DNA of 63,411 nucleotides from an uncultured Roseburia sp. (GTDB taxonomy: Bacteria; Bacillota; Clostridia; Lachnospirales; Lachnospiraceae), in NCBI GenBank assembly GCA_910577925.1, contig CAJTOI010000018.1, positions 1 through 63,411 of the forward strand, given 5' to 3'. This document shows positions 50,049-58,480 of the stretch, one piece after another. Position 1 is the stretch's first letter, and every line of letters begins with the position of its first letter. Under the pieces are notes generated by a model. That model was not told where the DNA came from. It was given only the letters and a program-made list of their open reading frames with translations, and searched no databases. Made by a program: the position numbers and the translations under genes.

Positions 50049-51674
50049 TTACATCATGCCCATGCCGCCTGCGCCGCCCGCCGGCATCGCCGGAACATCC
50101 TCTTTGATGTTTGCGACAACAGACTCTGTGGTGAGCAGTGTGGATGCAACGGAAGTCGCATTCTGCAGTGCGGTTCTCGTCACTTTCACCGGATCAAGAA
50201 TTCCCTGCTCTACCATATCGACATACTCCTCGGTGGAAGCGTTAAAACCGATTCCGGCCTCGGACTCTTTTACTTTGTTGATGATCACCGCGCCCTCTAA
50301 ACCTGCGTTTGCAGCAATGTAGTACAGCGGGGACTCGAGCGCCTTTAAGATTACTTTCGCGCCTGTCTTCTCATCGCCCTCTAAGGTCTCTGCCAAAGCA
50401 GCCACATCCTTGGATGCATGGATATATGCGGAACCGCCGCCCGCGATGATACCTTCCTCCACCGCTGCTCTCGTCGCATTGAGCGCATCCTCCATGCGGA
50501 GTTTTGCCTCTTTCATCTCTGTCTCTGTCGCCGCGCCCACGCGGATAACCGCTACGCCGCCTGCAAGCTTTGCAAGGCGCTCCTGTAATTTCTCTTTATC
50601 AAACTCGGACGTCGTCTCCTCAATCTGCGCGCGGATCTGACCTACGCGGCCTGTGATAGCCGCCTTATCGCCTGCGCCGTCAACGATCACCGTATTCTCC
50701 TTCTGAACCTTTACGGATTTTGCGCGTCCCAGCTGATCCAAAGCCGCATCCTTCAGCTCTAATCCGAGGTCGGAGCTGATCACCTGTCCGCCGGTTAAGA
50801 TTGCGATATCCTCAAGCATTGCCTTTCTTCTGTCGCCGTAGCCCGGAGCCTTTACCGCCACGACATTAAAGGTTCCGCGCAGCTTATTGACAATCAATGT
50901 CGTAAGCGCCTCGCCCTCAATATCCTCCGCGATAATAAGAAGTCTTGCACCGCTCTGTACCACCTGCTCTAAAAGCGGGAGAATCTCCTGGATATTGCTG
51001 ATCTTCTTGTCGGTAATCAGAATGTACGGATCGTCCAGTACCGCTTCCATCTTATCCATATCGGTGCACATATATGCGGATACATAGCCGCGGTCAAACT
51101 GCATACCTTCCACTAAATCCAGCTCGGTCTGCATCGTCTTTGACTCCTCAATGGTGATAACGCCGTCGTTGGAAACTTTCTCCATCGCGTCGGCAACCAT
51201 GTTTCCGACCTCGTCGTCCCCTGCGGAGATAGCGGCAACTTTTGCGATCTGGTCTTTGCCGTTGACTTTCGCGGACATCGCGAGAATCGACTCCACTGCC
51301 TTGTCGGTCGCTTTCTTCATACCGCGGCGGAGGATAATCGGGTTTGCGCCGGCCTCCAGATTCTTCATGCCTTCCTGGATCATCGCCTGTGCGAGCACGG
51401 TTGCGGTCGTGGTTCCGTCTCCCGCCACATCGTTTGTCTTTGTCGCAACTTCTTTTACAAGCTGTGCGCCCATATTCTCGAACGCATCCTCAAACTCAAT
51501 CTCTTTTGCGATCGTCACACCGTCGTTTGTGATGAGCGGAGCGCCGTAGGATTTGTCTAATACGACATTTCTCCCTTTCGGTCCAAGTGTCACTCTCACT
51601 GTGTTCGCCAATTTGTCAACGCCAGCGCCAAGGGCTGTTCTGGCTTCTGTTCCGTATTTGATTTCCTTTGCCAT
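50049..51674 (-). CDS. groL: Chaperonin GroEL
   Basis: 541 residues, standard length. MAKEIKYGTEARTALGAGVD, VRVTLGPKGRNVVLDKSYG, GDGTTTATVLAQAM and the glycine/methionine tail GGAGGMGMM are all present. Forms the tetradecameric folding chamber with GroES. Second gene of groES-groEL under CIRCE control. Confidence 0.99.
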   Translation of the reverse strand: MAKEIKYGTEARTALGAGVDKLANTVRVTLGPKGRNVVLDKSYGAPLITNDGVTIAKEIEFEDAFENMGAQLVKEVATKTNDVAGDGTTTATVLAQAMIQEGMKNLEAGANPIILRRGMKKATDKAVESILAMSAKVNGKDQIAKVAAISAGDDEVGNMVADAMEKVSNDGVITIEESKTMQTELDLVEGMQFDRGYVSAYMCTDMDKMEAVLDDPYILITDKKISNIQEILPLLEQVVQSGARLLIIAEDIEGEALTTLIVNKLRGTFNVVAVKAPGYGDRRKAMLEDIAILTGGQVISSDLGLELKDAALDQLGRAKSVKVQKENTVIVDGAGDKAAITGRVGQIRAQIEETTSEFDKEKLQERLAKLAGGVAVIRVGAATETEMKEAKLRMEDALNATRAAVEEGIIAGGGSAYIHASKDVAALAETLEGDEKTGAKVILKALESPLYYIAANAGLEGAVIINKVKESEAGIGFNASTEEYVDMVEQGILDPVKVTRTALQNATSVASTLLTTESVVANIKEDVPAMPAGGAGGMGMM

Positions 51675-51696
51675 GTCTGCTTACCTCTCTCCTGAA

Positions 51697-51981
51697 TTAT
51701 TCTACAACCGCTAAAATATCGTTCTGTTTTACAATGATGTATTCCTCGCCGTCGAGTTTCACTTCCGTCCCGGCATATTTGGAATAAATCACCTTCTGTC
51801 CGGCTTTTACCTGCATCGTAACTTCCTTGCCGTCAACCATGCCGCCCGGTCCGACTGCGACAACCTCTGCCTCCTGGGGCTTCTCCTGCGCGCTTCCGGT
51901 CAGGATAATGCCGGATTTCGTGGTCTCTTCCGCTTCACACTGTTTCAACACAACTCTGTCGCTCAATGGAACTAATTTCAT
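51697..51981 (-). CDS. groS: Co-chaperonin GroES
   Basis: 94 residues: MKLVPLSDRVVLKQCEAEE, the mobile loop TTKSGIILTGSAQEKPQ and the C-terminal GEEYIIVKQNDILAVVE. Forms the lid of GroEL. First gene of the operon. Confidence 0.99.
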   Translation of the reverse strand: MKLVPLSDRVVLKQCEAEETTKSGIILTGSAQEKPQEAEVVAVGPGGMVDGKEVTMQVKAGQKVIYSKYAGTEVKLDGEEYIIVKQNDILAVVE

Positions 51982-52036
51982 TTCACATGCCTCCTACTTA
52001 CTTTATAAACTATTTGCTTTCCTTTGTTGTCTGTTG

Positions 52037-52063
52037 TTAGCACTCACTCAATTTGAGTGCTAA
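52037..52063 (-). promoter_or_regulatory. CIRCE operator (HrcA)
   Basis: Perfect consensus inverted repeat TTAGCACTC-N9-GAGTGCTAA, between the promoter and groES. HrcA represses here when GroEL is free. Confidence 0.97.
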
Positions 52064-52074
52064 CCGATAGTCCT

Positions 52075-52103
52075 ATAATAGAGATTTACCAATCAATCTG
52101 CAA
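52075..52103 (-). promoter_or_regulatory. groESL promoter
   Basis: -35 TTGCAG (52098-52103), 17-bp spacer, -10 TATTAT (52075-52080); the CIRCE element begins at about +5. Confidence 0.6.
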
Positions 52104-52173
52104 CTAAATATATTTCCATTTATTCGCATTTATATCGCATTTTAAACATTTTTTCTCTGTTTTTCTCTTTTTT

Positions 52174-53337
52174 TTATATATTCCCGGTTTTTATACTTTT
52201 TTTAGAATCTGTCTTGCTCTCCTCCACGGCCTTCTTTACCGAGCGTTTGATCGTCCGGTTTCCCGCATTCCACAGAAGCTTGAGCGCCTTGGAAAACAAA
52301 AGATGCGTTTCCTCCGGCAGCCTGCTCTTGGCCCGCAGGATCTCCTGCAGCTGCTTCCATTTACAGTGGTACAGATCATCCACCGTATAGATCTGCGCCT
52401 CCTCGAGTATATCAAACACGGTCTCCACAATCTCTCTGCGCTCCTCATAGTCGAGCTGATCAATCCACTTCTTCATCGTCTCGTCCAGCAGAATACTCTC
52501 GGACGCCACATCCTCGGCATGGACAAGCCCTGTGCCGAGCACCTCCCAGGACATCTCGTCGTGCTGCTGCGCGCCGCGTCCCGTGCTCTTTACCACCTCG
52601 TAATCCCCCCGGTGCTCCAGCAGCATCCCCACAATCGAAGATTCCGGCATAATATTGCGGACTTTGGGGAGAAGCCGCTGATACTCGCTGCTCTCCGCAA
52701 TCTCCTTTCGAAAGCCCGGACCGTCATTGCTGTAGACGCAGACAATCTGCCGCAAAAGTTCCGGCCTGCATTTCATCGCGGCATACACCGCAAGGTTTCC
52801 TCCTTTTGAGTGTCCGCCCACCCGGATATCCTTCTGTGCAAACGCGCCGGCGATTCCGTCCAGATACGCGGCCGCTTTCAGCTGTCCCGGCGTCTCCGTC
52901 AGAAATCCCATATTAAAATTCTCCCGCCATCCCACAATCGTATCGTCCGTCCCGCTGTAGGCAACATAGATGCTCCCGTCCTCCAAATGCACGCACATCA
53001 CGGAAAACTGCGACTGTTCCTCGTCGCTGATATCGTTGATGTAGCGGGACAGGCGGATATCGGCAAATCTGCGTGTCTGCGCCATTCTGCGCATCACAAA
53101 CGGCGCCGATTTTGTCATGGACACCTTCGCAAGAATCTCTTCTTCGTCATGCCGCTGCCAGAAACGCTCGGAAGCTTCTTTGATACTGACCGACTCCCCG
53201 CTTTTCGGCGGCGGCACAATCCCCTCAAAATCCACATAGACCAGCTGTGCGAAAAGAAGATTGTCCACATCGTTAAACCCGTCTGTCTTCATCGACAGAT
53301 CCCCGCGCCAGTCCAGATAATCCATCATATTTGCCAT
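52174..53337 (-). CDS. DUF2974 (Mbeg1-like) alpha/beta hydrolase
   Basis: 387 residues. N-terminal MMDYLDWRGDLSMKTDGFNDVDNLLFAQLVYVDF, the usual start of this family. A lipase-like core has VAYSGTDDTIVGWREN and the nucleophile elbow GHSKGGNLAVYAA near residue 180. A basic C-terminal tail follows (KRSVKKAVEESKTDSKKS). There is no signal peptide, so a cytoplasmic esterase or lipase is likely; the substrate is unknown. It starts 20 bases after the Cof-type phosphatase gene. Confidence 0.85.
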   Translation of the reverse strand: MANMMDYLDWRGDLSMKTDGFNDVDNLLFAQLVYVDFEGIVPPPKSGESVSIKEASERFWQRHDEEEILAKVSMTKSAPFVMRRMAQTRRFADIRLSRYINDISDEEQSQFSVMCVHLEDGSIYVAYSGTDDTIVGWRENFNMGFLTETPGQLKAAAYLDGIAGAFAQKDIRVGGHSKGGNLAVYAAMKCRPELLRQIVCVYSNDGPGFRKEIAESSEYQRLLPKVRNIMPESSIVGMLLEHRGDYEVVKSTGRGAQQHDEMSWEVLGTGLVHAEDVASESILLDETMKKWIDQLDYEERREIVETVFDILEEAQIYTVDDLYHCKWKQLQEILRAKSRLPEETHLLFSKALKLLWNAGNRTIKRSVKKAVEESKTDSKKSIKTGNI

Positions 53338-53357
53338 ATCAGCCCCTCCGCTTCTTT

Positions 53358-54137
53358 TTATATCAGACCATAGTGCCGCAGCCCCTGTGCAATCCCGTCC
53401 TCCCGCAAGGACGACGTCACAAATTCCGCGGCCTGTTTCGCCTCTTTTGTACCGTTCCCCATGGCGATGCCGTGTGCCGCGAATGTGAGCATCTCCAAAT
53501 CATTTGCGCTGTCTCCAAACGCATAGGTATCTTCGCGTGCGATTTTGTATGCCTCACACATTTTCGCAATTCCCGTAGCCTTTGAATGTCCCGCAGGCAC
53601 AATCTCAACCAGCTGTCCCGCGTGTGCAATCACCGCAAATTCTTCCCCCAGCTCTTCGGTCACTTTCGCGAGCCCGGCTCCGTTTAAGACGGCGCTCAGC
53701 TTGTTGATTTCAAACTGCTTTGTGCCGGAAATCACCCGCAGATCCTCTCCCAGCTCTCTGCGCAGATAAACCACATACGGATCTTCCGAAAACGCTCCCT
53801 CCTCCACGTAGATGTATCTGGGGCCTTCAAGTACCGCATGCAGCCTGTTTTCCTGCACGACTTTAAGAACGCGGGACACCTGTGCATCTGTCAGCAGATT
53901 CTCATAAAAAATATTCCCGTCCCGCTCCATATGCGCGCCGCAGGCCGCCACAATCCCGTCAAATCCCAGCGCAAGCAGTTTTTCGTTCCGAATACATGCC
54001 CTGCTTCTGCCGCTGCACAAAAACGCATAATTTCCGGCCGCCCGAAGCGCCCCAATCGCCTCCGCCGCACTCTTTGGAATGCGCATATGTTCGTCCCATA
54101 TCGTTCCGTCTATATCAAAAAAAACTGCCTTCTTCAT
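53358..54137 (-). CDS. Cof-type HAD phosphatase
   Basis: 259 residues from ATG 54137 (MKKAVFFDIDGTIWDEH), with GGGGGAG 6 bases upstream. HAD motif I FFDIDGTI, motif II CSGRSRACIR, the C2-type cap, and the late motifs HSKATGIAKMCE and YAFGDSANDLEML. Probably a sugar- or flavin-phosphate phosphatase. It precedes the DUF2974 gene. Confidence 0.92.
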   Translation of the reverse strand: MKKAVFFDIDGTIWDEHMRIPKSAAEAIGALRAAGNYAFLCSGRSRACIRNEKLLALGFDGIVAACGAHMERDGNIFYENLLTDAQVSRVLKVVQENRLHAVLEGPRYIYVEEGAFSEDPYVVYLRRELGEDLRVISGTKQFEINKLSAVLNGAGLAKVTEELGEEFAVIAHAGQLVEIVPAGHSKATGIAKMCEAYKIAREDTYAFGDSANDLEMLTFAAHGIAMGNGTKEAKQAAEFVTSSLREDGIAQGLRHYGLI

Positions 54138-54203
54138 TGGTCTCCCCCTTATTTTATGTGTGAGCGTCAAAAAACATTTTAACAGATTTCTTTTTCATAG
54201 AAA

Positions 54204-54251
54204 AGAGACCAATGTAAAATTGCAGATATCTGCCGTTTTACACCGGTCTCT
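54204..54251. terminator. Long hairpin in the gap between hydrogenase and HAD genes
   Basis: AGAGACC-TGTAAAA-GCAGAT / ATCTGC-TTTTACA-GGTCTCT, nearly 22 pairs with small internal loops. Short T-runs follow on both strands; on the minus strand it could end the hydrogenase transcript. Confidence 0.65.
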
Positions 54252-54300
54252 CTTGTCATGATTTTCTTTGCTATGACTTCGCTTTACTCGCGATGCAATA

Positions 54301-54338
54301 GCATAGAGAATAATTTCTCCCGCAATTATTCTCTATGC
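54301..54338 (-). terminator. Perfect 15-bp hairpin over the hydrogenase stop codon
   Basis: GCATAGAGAATAATT / AATTATTCTCTATGC with an 8-nt loop; it includes the last codons and TAA. No T-run follows, so it may protect the 3' end or act with the second hairpin at 54204-54251. Confidence 0.55.
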
Positions 54339-55774
54339 ATGGAAAAACTGTCCATGTCGTAATTGCCCAGATTTTCGTGGATGCCGCGCCCGTCTGCCTG
54401 ACTGATCAGCGAATCGCGGTCTTTCCGCGCGGAGAACTGGTCGTTGAACGCGCTCGGTCCGCCGACACAGCCGCCGTCGCAGATCATGCCCTCGACAAAA
54501 TCTTCGGGCAGTTTGGCCGCCTTCAAAAGCAGCAGGGCTTTCTTGCACTCCTGCGCGCCGTTTGCTTTATAAACCTTCGCGTCAATCTCTTCGTTCGCTT
54601 CCTTTAAGCTCTGCAGTACCGCCGCGGTCACTCCGCCGGAATTTGCAAAGCGCTTTCCGAAGGTGGATGCGATCTGGTCGTCGTTTGCACACGGCTCCAG
54701 GGCGACATCCTTTGCTTTCATAACGGCACGGATCTCGCTGTAGGTCAGCACATAGTCCGCATTCCCCGGAATCTTCTGGTCTACGACCTCGGATTTCTTT
54801 GCAAGGCACGGTCCGATAAATACGGTCACGGCATCCGGATCCTTCGCCTTGATCAGGCGGGACACCGCGCACATCGGGGATACCGTAGTCGATACCGCCT
54901 CCGCCAGCTGCGGGTAATGCAGGCGAACCATATTCACAAACGCCGGACAGCACGAGGTCACTTTCTTCTTGCCCTCTTTGTAGGCCTCCGCCCACTCCTC
55001 GGCCTCGTAGGCCGCAGTCATGTCTCCGCCCAGGCCCACGTCATAGAAGTCGGTAAAGCCCAGCTCTTTCATGGCCTTTTTCCAGCTTGCCATCGTGATG
55101 TCATTCCCGAACTGTCCCTCGGTGGCAGGCGCCGCCATCGCATAGACATGCTTCCCGGATTTTAACGCGTTCACCACATCCACAATGAACGTCTTAGATC
55201 CGATCGCGCCGAACGGGCAGCTGTGGATACATTTGCCGCACCGGATGCATTTGCCTCTGTCGATGACACAGATTCCGTACTCATCGTATGTAATCGCGTT
55301 GACCGGGCAGCTGTTCTTACACGGTCTCTTCAGATGCGCAATCGCATTGTACGGACATGCCTGCGCGCATTTGCCGCACTCCTTACATCTGGAGGCATCG
55401 ATATGGGAGCGGTACTTTCCCGCCTCGATCGCGCCGAAGTTGCAGGCGTTGACACATGCCTTTCCGATACAGTTCTGGCAGTTCTCCGTCACCGTGTAGC
55501 TGGAAATCGGACAGTCCTCACAGGCCGAGCTGATTACCTGGATAATATTTCCGTCGTCCACCGCGCCCGGCGCTTTGCCCTCCGCAAGCCGCACTCTCTG
55601 ACGGATAATCTCTCTCTCCCTGTAGATACAGCAGCGAAACTGCGGTGTCGGCCCCGGAATCAGCTCCAGCGCAATGTGATCTCTCTTGGAGTCAAGCTCC
55701 TCGGCAAACGCCAGCTTTGCCACCTCATAGAGCACATCATGTTTGATTCGAATTACATTTTCATCAGCATACAT
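54326..55774 (-). CDS. Monomeric [FeFe]-hydrogenase-like ferredoxin protein
   Basis: 482 residues. The N-terminal half binds several iron-sulfur clusters: CEDCPIS.., CQNCIGKACVNAC, CKECGKCAQACPYNAI and CIRCGKCIHSCPFGAI. The C-terminal H-cluster domain has L1 TSCCPAFVNM, L2 IGPCLAKKSEV and L3 CDGGCVGGPSAFND. These depart from group A signatures (TSCCPxW, MPCxxKxxE) and resemble group B-type or sensory monomeric enzymes. It could evolve or oxidise H2 with ferredoxin, or act as a redox sensor. It stands alone, with its own promoter and no maturases nearby. Confidence 0.88.
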   Translation of the reverse strand: MYADENVIRIKHDVLYEVAKLAFAEELDSKRDHIALELIPGPTPQFRCCIYREREIIRQRVRLAEGKAPGAVDDGNIIQVISSACEDCPISSYTVTENCQNCIGKACVNACNFGAIEAGKYRSHIDASRCKECGKCAQACPYNAIAHLKRPCKNSCPVNAITYDEYGICVIDRGKCIRCGKCIHSCPFGAIGSKTFIVDVVNALKSGKHVYAMAAPATEGQFGNDITMASWKKAMKELGFTDFYDVGLGGDMTAAYEAEEWAEAYKEGKKKVTSCCPAFVNMVRLHYPQLAEAVSTTVSPMCAVSRLIKAKDPDAVTVFIGPCLAKKSEVVDQKIPGNADYVLTYSEIRAVMKAKDVALEPCANDDQIASTFGKRFANSGGVTAAVLQSLKEANEEIDAKVYKANGAQECKKALLLLKAAKLPEDFVEGMICDGGCVGGPSAFNDQFSARKDRDSLISQADGRGIHENLGNYDMDSFSMHRE

Positions 55775-55843
55775 CGTATTTTACCTCGCTTACTAATAAA
55801 TCCATATGTTACCAATTTCGTTAAACTTTTAACCATTTTAGTC

Positions 55844-55871
55844 ATTATACCTTATCTGTATGGATTTTCAA
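55844..55871 (-). promoter_or_regulatory. Hydrogenase promoter
   Basis: -35 TTGAAA (55866-55871), 16-bp spacer, -10 TATAAT (55844-55849). Confidence 0.72.
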
Positions 55872-55913
55872 GAGGTTCTGATGTACTTCTTCAAATACAT
55901 TATACGACGGCCG

Positions 55914-57479
55914 TCAGCGCTGCTCCATGATTTTATGTGCACGGTAATGCGACAGGTTGAAGTTGCGCAGTCCGATATCCTCCGTCACCGGCTCGTTTTC
56001 TCCCCGGTACACCCGGTACAGCACCGCATGCCAGTCCTCCGGAATCTTCTGCTCTGCCGCATATCCGCCGCAGTACCGCTCTACCGCCGGCGCCGCATCC
56101 GTCGACAGATACGCCACGTATTCCCAGTCGGCTCCGCTTCCCTGCCGCTCCATCTGCGCCAGATTGTACGAGGCAATCACATAGTCCACCCGGGAAAAGG
56201 AGAAAATCAGATACACCGCACCGACCACGGCCGCACCGTAGCGCAGCAGAGGAAACCCTGGCTTTGCGATCGCAAGCACGACACCGCACATCAGAAGCGC
56301 GATTGCCGCAAGCGCCACGAGCACCGCCACACGCAGAAAAGTCAGGTGGTAGACGCTGATATAAAGCAGCATGCGGTATGCACTCGACGCCGTCATCACA
56401 AAGGTACAGGCGGAAATCACCAGAAGAATCCCGCTCAGCAGACGGTTCCTGCGGAAATATTTCCTGATGCCGAGCACCAGCATCAGATTCAGCACGCACA
56501 CAAACAGCAGCTGAAAAAATCCGCTCCTTGCGTACTCCGCGTAAGTCACCCCCTCCGGCAGTTTCCTGCCGCCGACAAACAGATACGAGATCTGCACCCC
56601 GCAGAATACCACATACAGCAGTGCAATCGCCGATGTGACCGTAACCGCAAGCACCGGCTCCCCGACCCAGTGCTCCTTCATCTTTGCCTGCGGGGCGTGA
56701 TATTCCACATAGCGCACGCCGCAGTAAGAGGAAAAAAAGCCGAACAGCAGCATAAACAGAATGCCGAATATCCGCGTCGGAAACCGCAAGGTCTCAAAAA
56801 ATCCAAGCACCATATCCGCAAACACCATATCCGCACTGACCAAAAGGCTCCCCAGAAAAAGGACACAGGGAATGGCGATGCCGATGCCGGCCGCAATATA
56901 ATTTCCTTTTCCCTTCTCTTTTTGCACTCTGCTCTTTCGCCAGGCGGCCCCGTCGGTAAAAGGCTTCGTGCCAAATTCCATGGCTCCGCAGAGCGCGGCC
57001 GCGATTTCCGCCGCATATTTTCCCAGATCCCAGTCTGCGTCCTGACAGAAATTGTGTAAAACCAACGCCACCACCAGAAGAAAGACCGCTGCGTAGTTGA
57101 GCCACACGATCCATTCGTTTCCGGTTAAAACGGTGGACACTCCGAGAAGTCCGATGACCGCCGTATAGACCGCACTGCCCCTCTTCCTCTCCGTCTGAAA
57201 TATCCGAAGCACATAGTTGATATAAAAGATTGCCGCCCCGATCCAGAGAAGCACGAAAAGCCCCATCGTGTTTTTGTACAGACAAACCGTATAAGTGACC
57301 GCATACGCAAGACTTGCCGCGGCCAGCTTTCCGAACAGCGCCGCACTCTTCTTTTCTTCCTCCGCTCTCTGGCGCTCCGCTTCCACGCGCTGCAGCCGCA
57401 GTTCTTCCTCGCGGCTCTGCCAGGCTTCCATCCTGTGCCTGTTCCATTCTTCACAGTTCATTTCCCGATTTTCATTCAT
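55914..57479 (-). CDS. DUF4173 membrane protein
   Basis: 521 residues from ATG 57479 (MNENREMNCEEWNRH), with GGAGG 5 bases upstream. A charged, probably coiled N-terminal region (EEELRLQRVEAERQRAEEEKK) precedes some 10-12 membrane helices. The stretch SAYRMLLYISVYHLTFLRV and the YCGGYAAEQKIPEDWHAVLYR end are typical of DUF4173. Function unknown. It lies downstream of an XRE regulator and DUF2975 gene, separated from them by two perfect hairpins. Confidence 0.85.
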   Translation of the reverse strand: MNENREMNCEEWNRHRMEAWQSREEELRLQRVEAERQRAEEEKKSAALFGKLAAASLAYAVTYTVCLYKNTMGLFVLLWIGAAIFYINYVLRIFQTERKRGSAVYTAVIGLLGVSTVLTGNEWIVWLNYAAVFLLVVALVLHNFCQDADWDLGKYAAEIAAALCGAMEFGTKPFTDGAAWRKSRVQKEKGKGNYIAAGIGIAIPCVLFLGSLLVSADMVFADMVLGFFETLRFPTRIFGILFMLLFGFFSSYCGVRYVEYHAPQAKMKEHWVGEPVLAVTVTSAIALLYVVFCGVQISYLFVGGRKLPEGVTYAEYARSGFFQLLFVCVLNLMLVLGIRKYFRRNRLLSGILLVISACTFVMTASSAYRMLLYISVYHLTFLRVAVLVALAAIALLMCGVVLAIAKPGFPLLRYGAAVVGAVYLIFSFSRVDYVIASYNLAQMERQGSGADWEYVAYLSTDAAPAVERYCGGYAAEQKIPEDWHAVLYRVYRGENEPVTEDIGLRNFNLSHYRAHKIMEQR

Positions 57480-57514
57480 AGTTTCCTCCATGCGCACACG
57501 CATTTTGTGCATTT

Positions 57515-57568
57515 CAAGTTTGTGCGTGTGCGCACAAACTTGAGATTGAAAATTTTAATTTTCAATCT
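57515..57568. repeat. Two back-to-back perfect palindromes
   Basis: 57515-57542: CAAGTTTGTGCG / CGCACAAACTTG with a 4-nt loop. 57543-57568: AGATTGAAAATT / AATTTTCAATCT with a 2-nt loop. They abut exactly, in the 141-bp gap between the XRE gene and the DUF4173 gene. No T-run follows either, so they look like operators or paired RNA hairpins rather than a plain terminator. Confidence 0.8.
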
Positions 57569-57620
57569 TTCCCCTCATTTCCGCGCTGCCTTTGCGCATT
57601 CTTCTGCAGAAGGCCGTCTT

Positions 57621-57842
57621 TCACTCCTGCTCCCCGGCTCCCGAAACATACTCTAAAAGGTCCCCCGGCTGACAGTCGAGCGCCTTACAGATCTTGTCAA
57701 GTGTGTCGAGTTTGATTGCCTTTGCTCTGCCGTTTTTGAGAATCGAAATATTTGCCATTGTGATTCCGACCCGCTCCGACAATTCCGTCACGCTCATTTT
57801 GCGCTTTGCCAGCATCACATCCACGTTGATAACAATCGCCAT
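57621..57842 (-). CDS. XRE-family (Cro/CI-type) regulator, YozG-like
   Basis: 73 residues. A single helix-turn-helix (LAKRKMSVTELSERVGITMANISILKNGRAKAIK) followed by LDTLDKICKALDCQPGDLLEY, the pattern of small YozG-type regulators. Such genes regularly sit next to DUF2975 membrane-protein genes, as here, 18 bases downstream. It probably binds the operator-like palindrome near the DUF2975 promoter. Confidence 0.9.
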   Translation of the reverse strand: MAIVINVDVMLAKRKMSVTELSERVGITMANISILKNGRAKAIKLDTLDKICKALDCQPGDLLEYVSGAGEQE

Positions 57843-57860
57843 TCCTTCCCGCCTTTCCTC

Positions 57861-58340
57861 CTAGATTGTCAGCTCATTTTCCCGCCGCAGTTCATATGCC
57901 TTGCAGATCAAATGCGACAGGGCCGCGGCCAGAACCGCGAGCACGATAAAAATAAAGACGATGAGCAGCAGAAAAATTCCGACGGACGGCGCAAGGCATT
58001 TCAAAAAGGCAAGCCCCACAATTCCCGCAAACCAGATCACCGCCAAAACCGCGGTCAGACGGCTGATCACAAGAAACGATTTCGCATTTTCTTTTGAAAA
58101 AGAATTGTCGTTTCCGATCTGGACGCACACCTTCCAGAATTGAAACAAAACCGCATAGCAGATAACTCCTATCCCCCAGCCGTAGCAGATCCCCGGCCAT
58201 TTCAGATAAGCCATCGCCGGATATGCCTGCCTGCAGCTCTCCGCCATCATCGGCATGAGTACCAGAAAAAAGACTGCTCCCACCACGCCGATTAATATCG
58301 TAATTCCTTTCAGCCATTTCGCCGCTTCCATTCGTTCCAT
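57861..58340 (-). CDS. DUF2975 membrane protein
   Basis: 159 residues from ATG 58340 (MERMEAAKWLKGITI), 7 bases after AGGAGG; the ATG two codons earlier is too close. Four membrane helices are visible, with the conserved cytoplasmic SFSKENAKSFLVISRL between the second and third. Pairs with the XRE regulator. Function unknown, perhaps a membrane stress or signal sensor. Confidence 0.85.
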   Translation of the reverse strand: MERMEAAKWLKGITILIGVVGAVFFLVLMPMMAESCRQAYPAMAYLKWPGICYGWGIGVICYAVLFQFWKVCVQIGNDNSFSKENAKSFLVISRLTAVLAVIWFAGIVGLAFLKCLAPSVGIFLLLIVFIFIVLAVLAAALSHLICKAYELRRENELTI

Positions 58341-58375
58341 ACGCATTCCTCCTGTCTCCGGAAATTCTTTACAGT

Positions 58376-58442
58376 TTTATTATACACATTCAACCACAAA
58401 AAACAACACATTTTTATCGTAAAACGATAAAAATGTGTTGTT
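58376..58442. promoter_or_regulatory. 19-bp palindrome (terminator/operator) plus DUF2975 promoter
   Basis: AACAACACATTTTTATCGT / ACGATAAAAATGTGTTGTT (58402-58442, 3-nt loop) is a bidirectional terminator for the sensor-kinase operon. Its centre TATCGTAAAACGATA is operator-like. The minus-strand promoter, TTGTTT with a 16-bp spacer and TATAAT, begins inside its edge, so a DNA-bound regulator there would affect DUF2975 expression. Confidence 0.6.
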
Positions 58443-58480
58443 TTAAGAAATTCTTCATAAATGATTCAAATGATCCGCGG

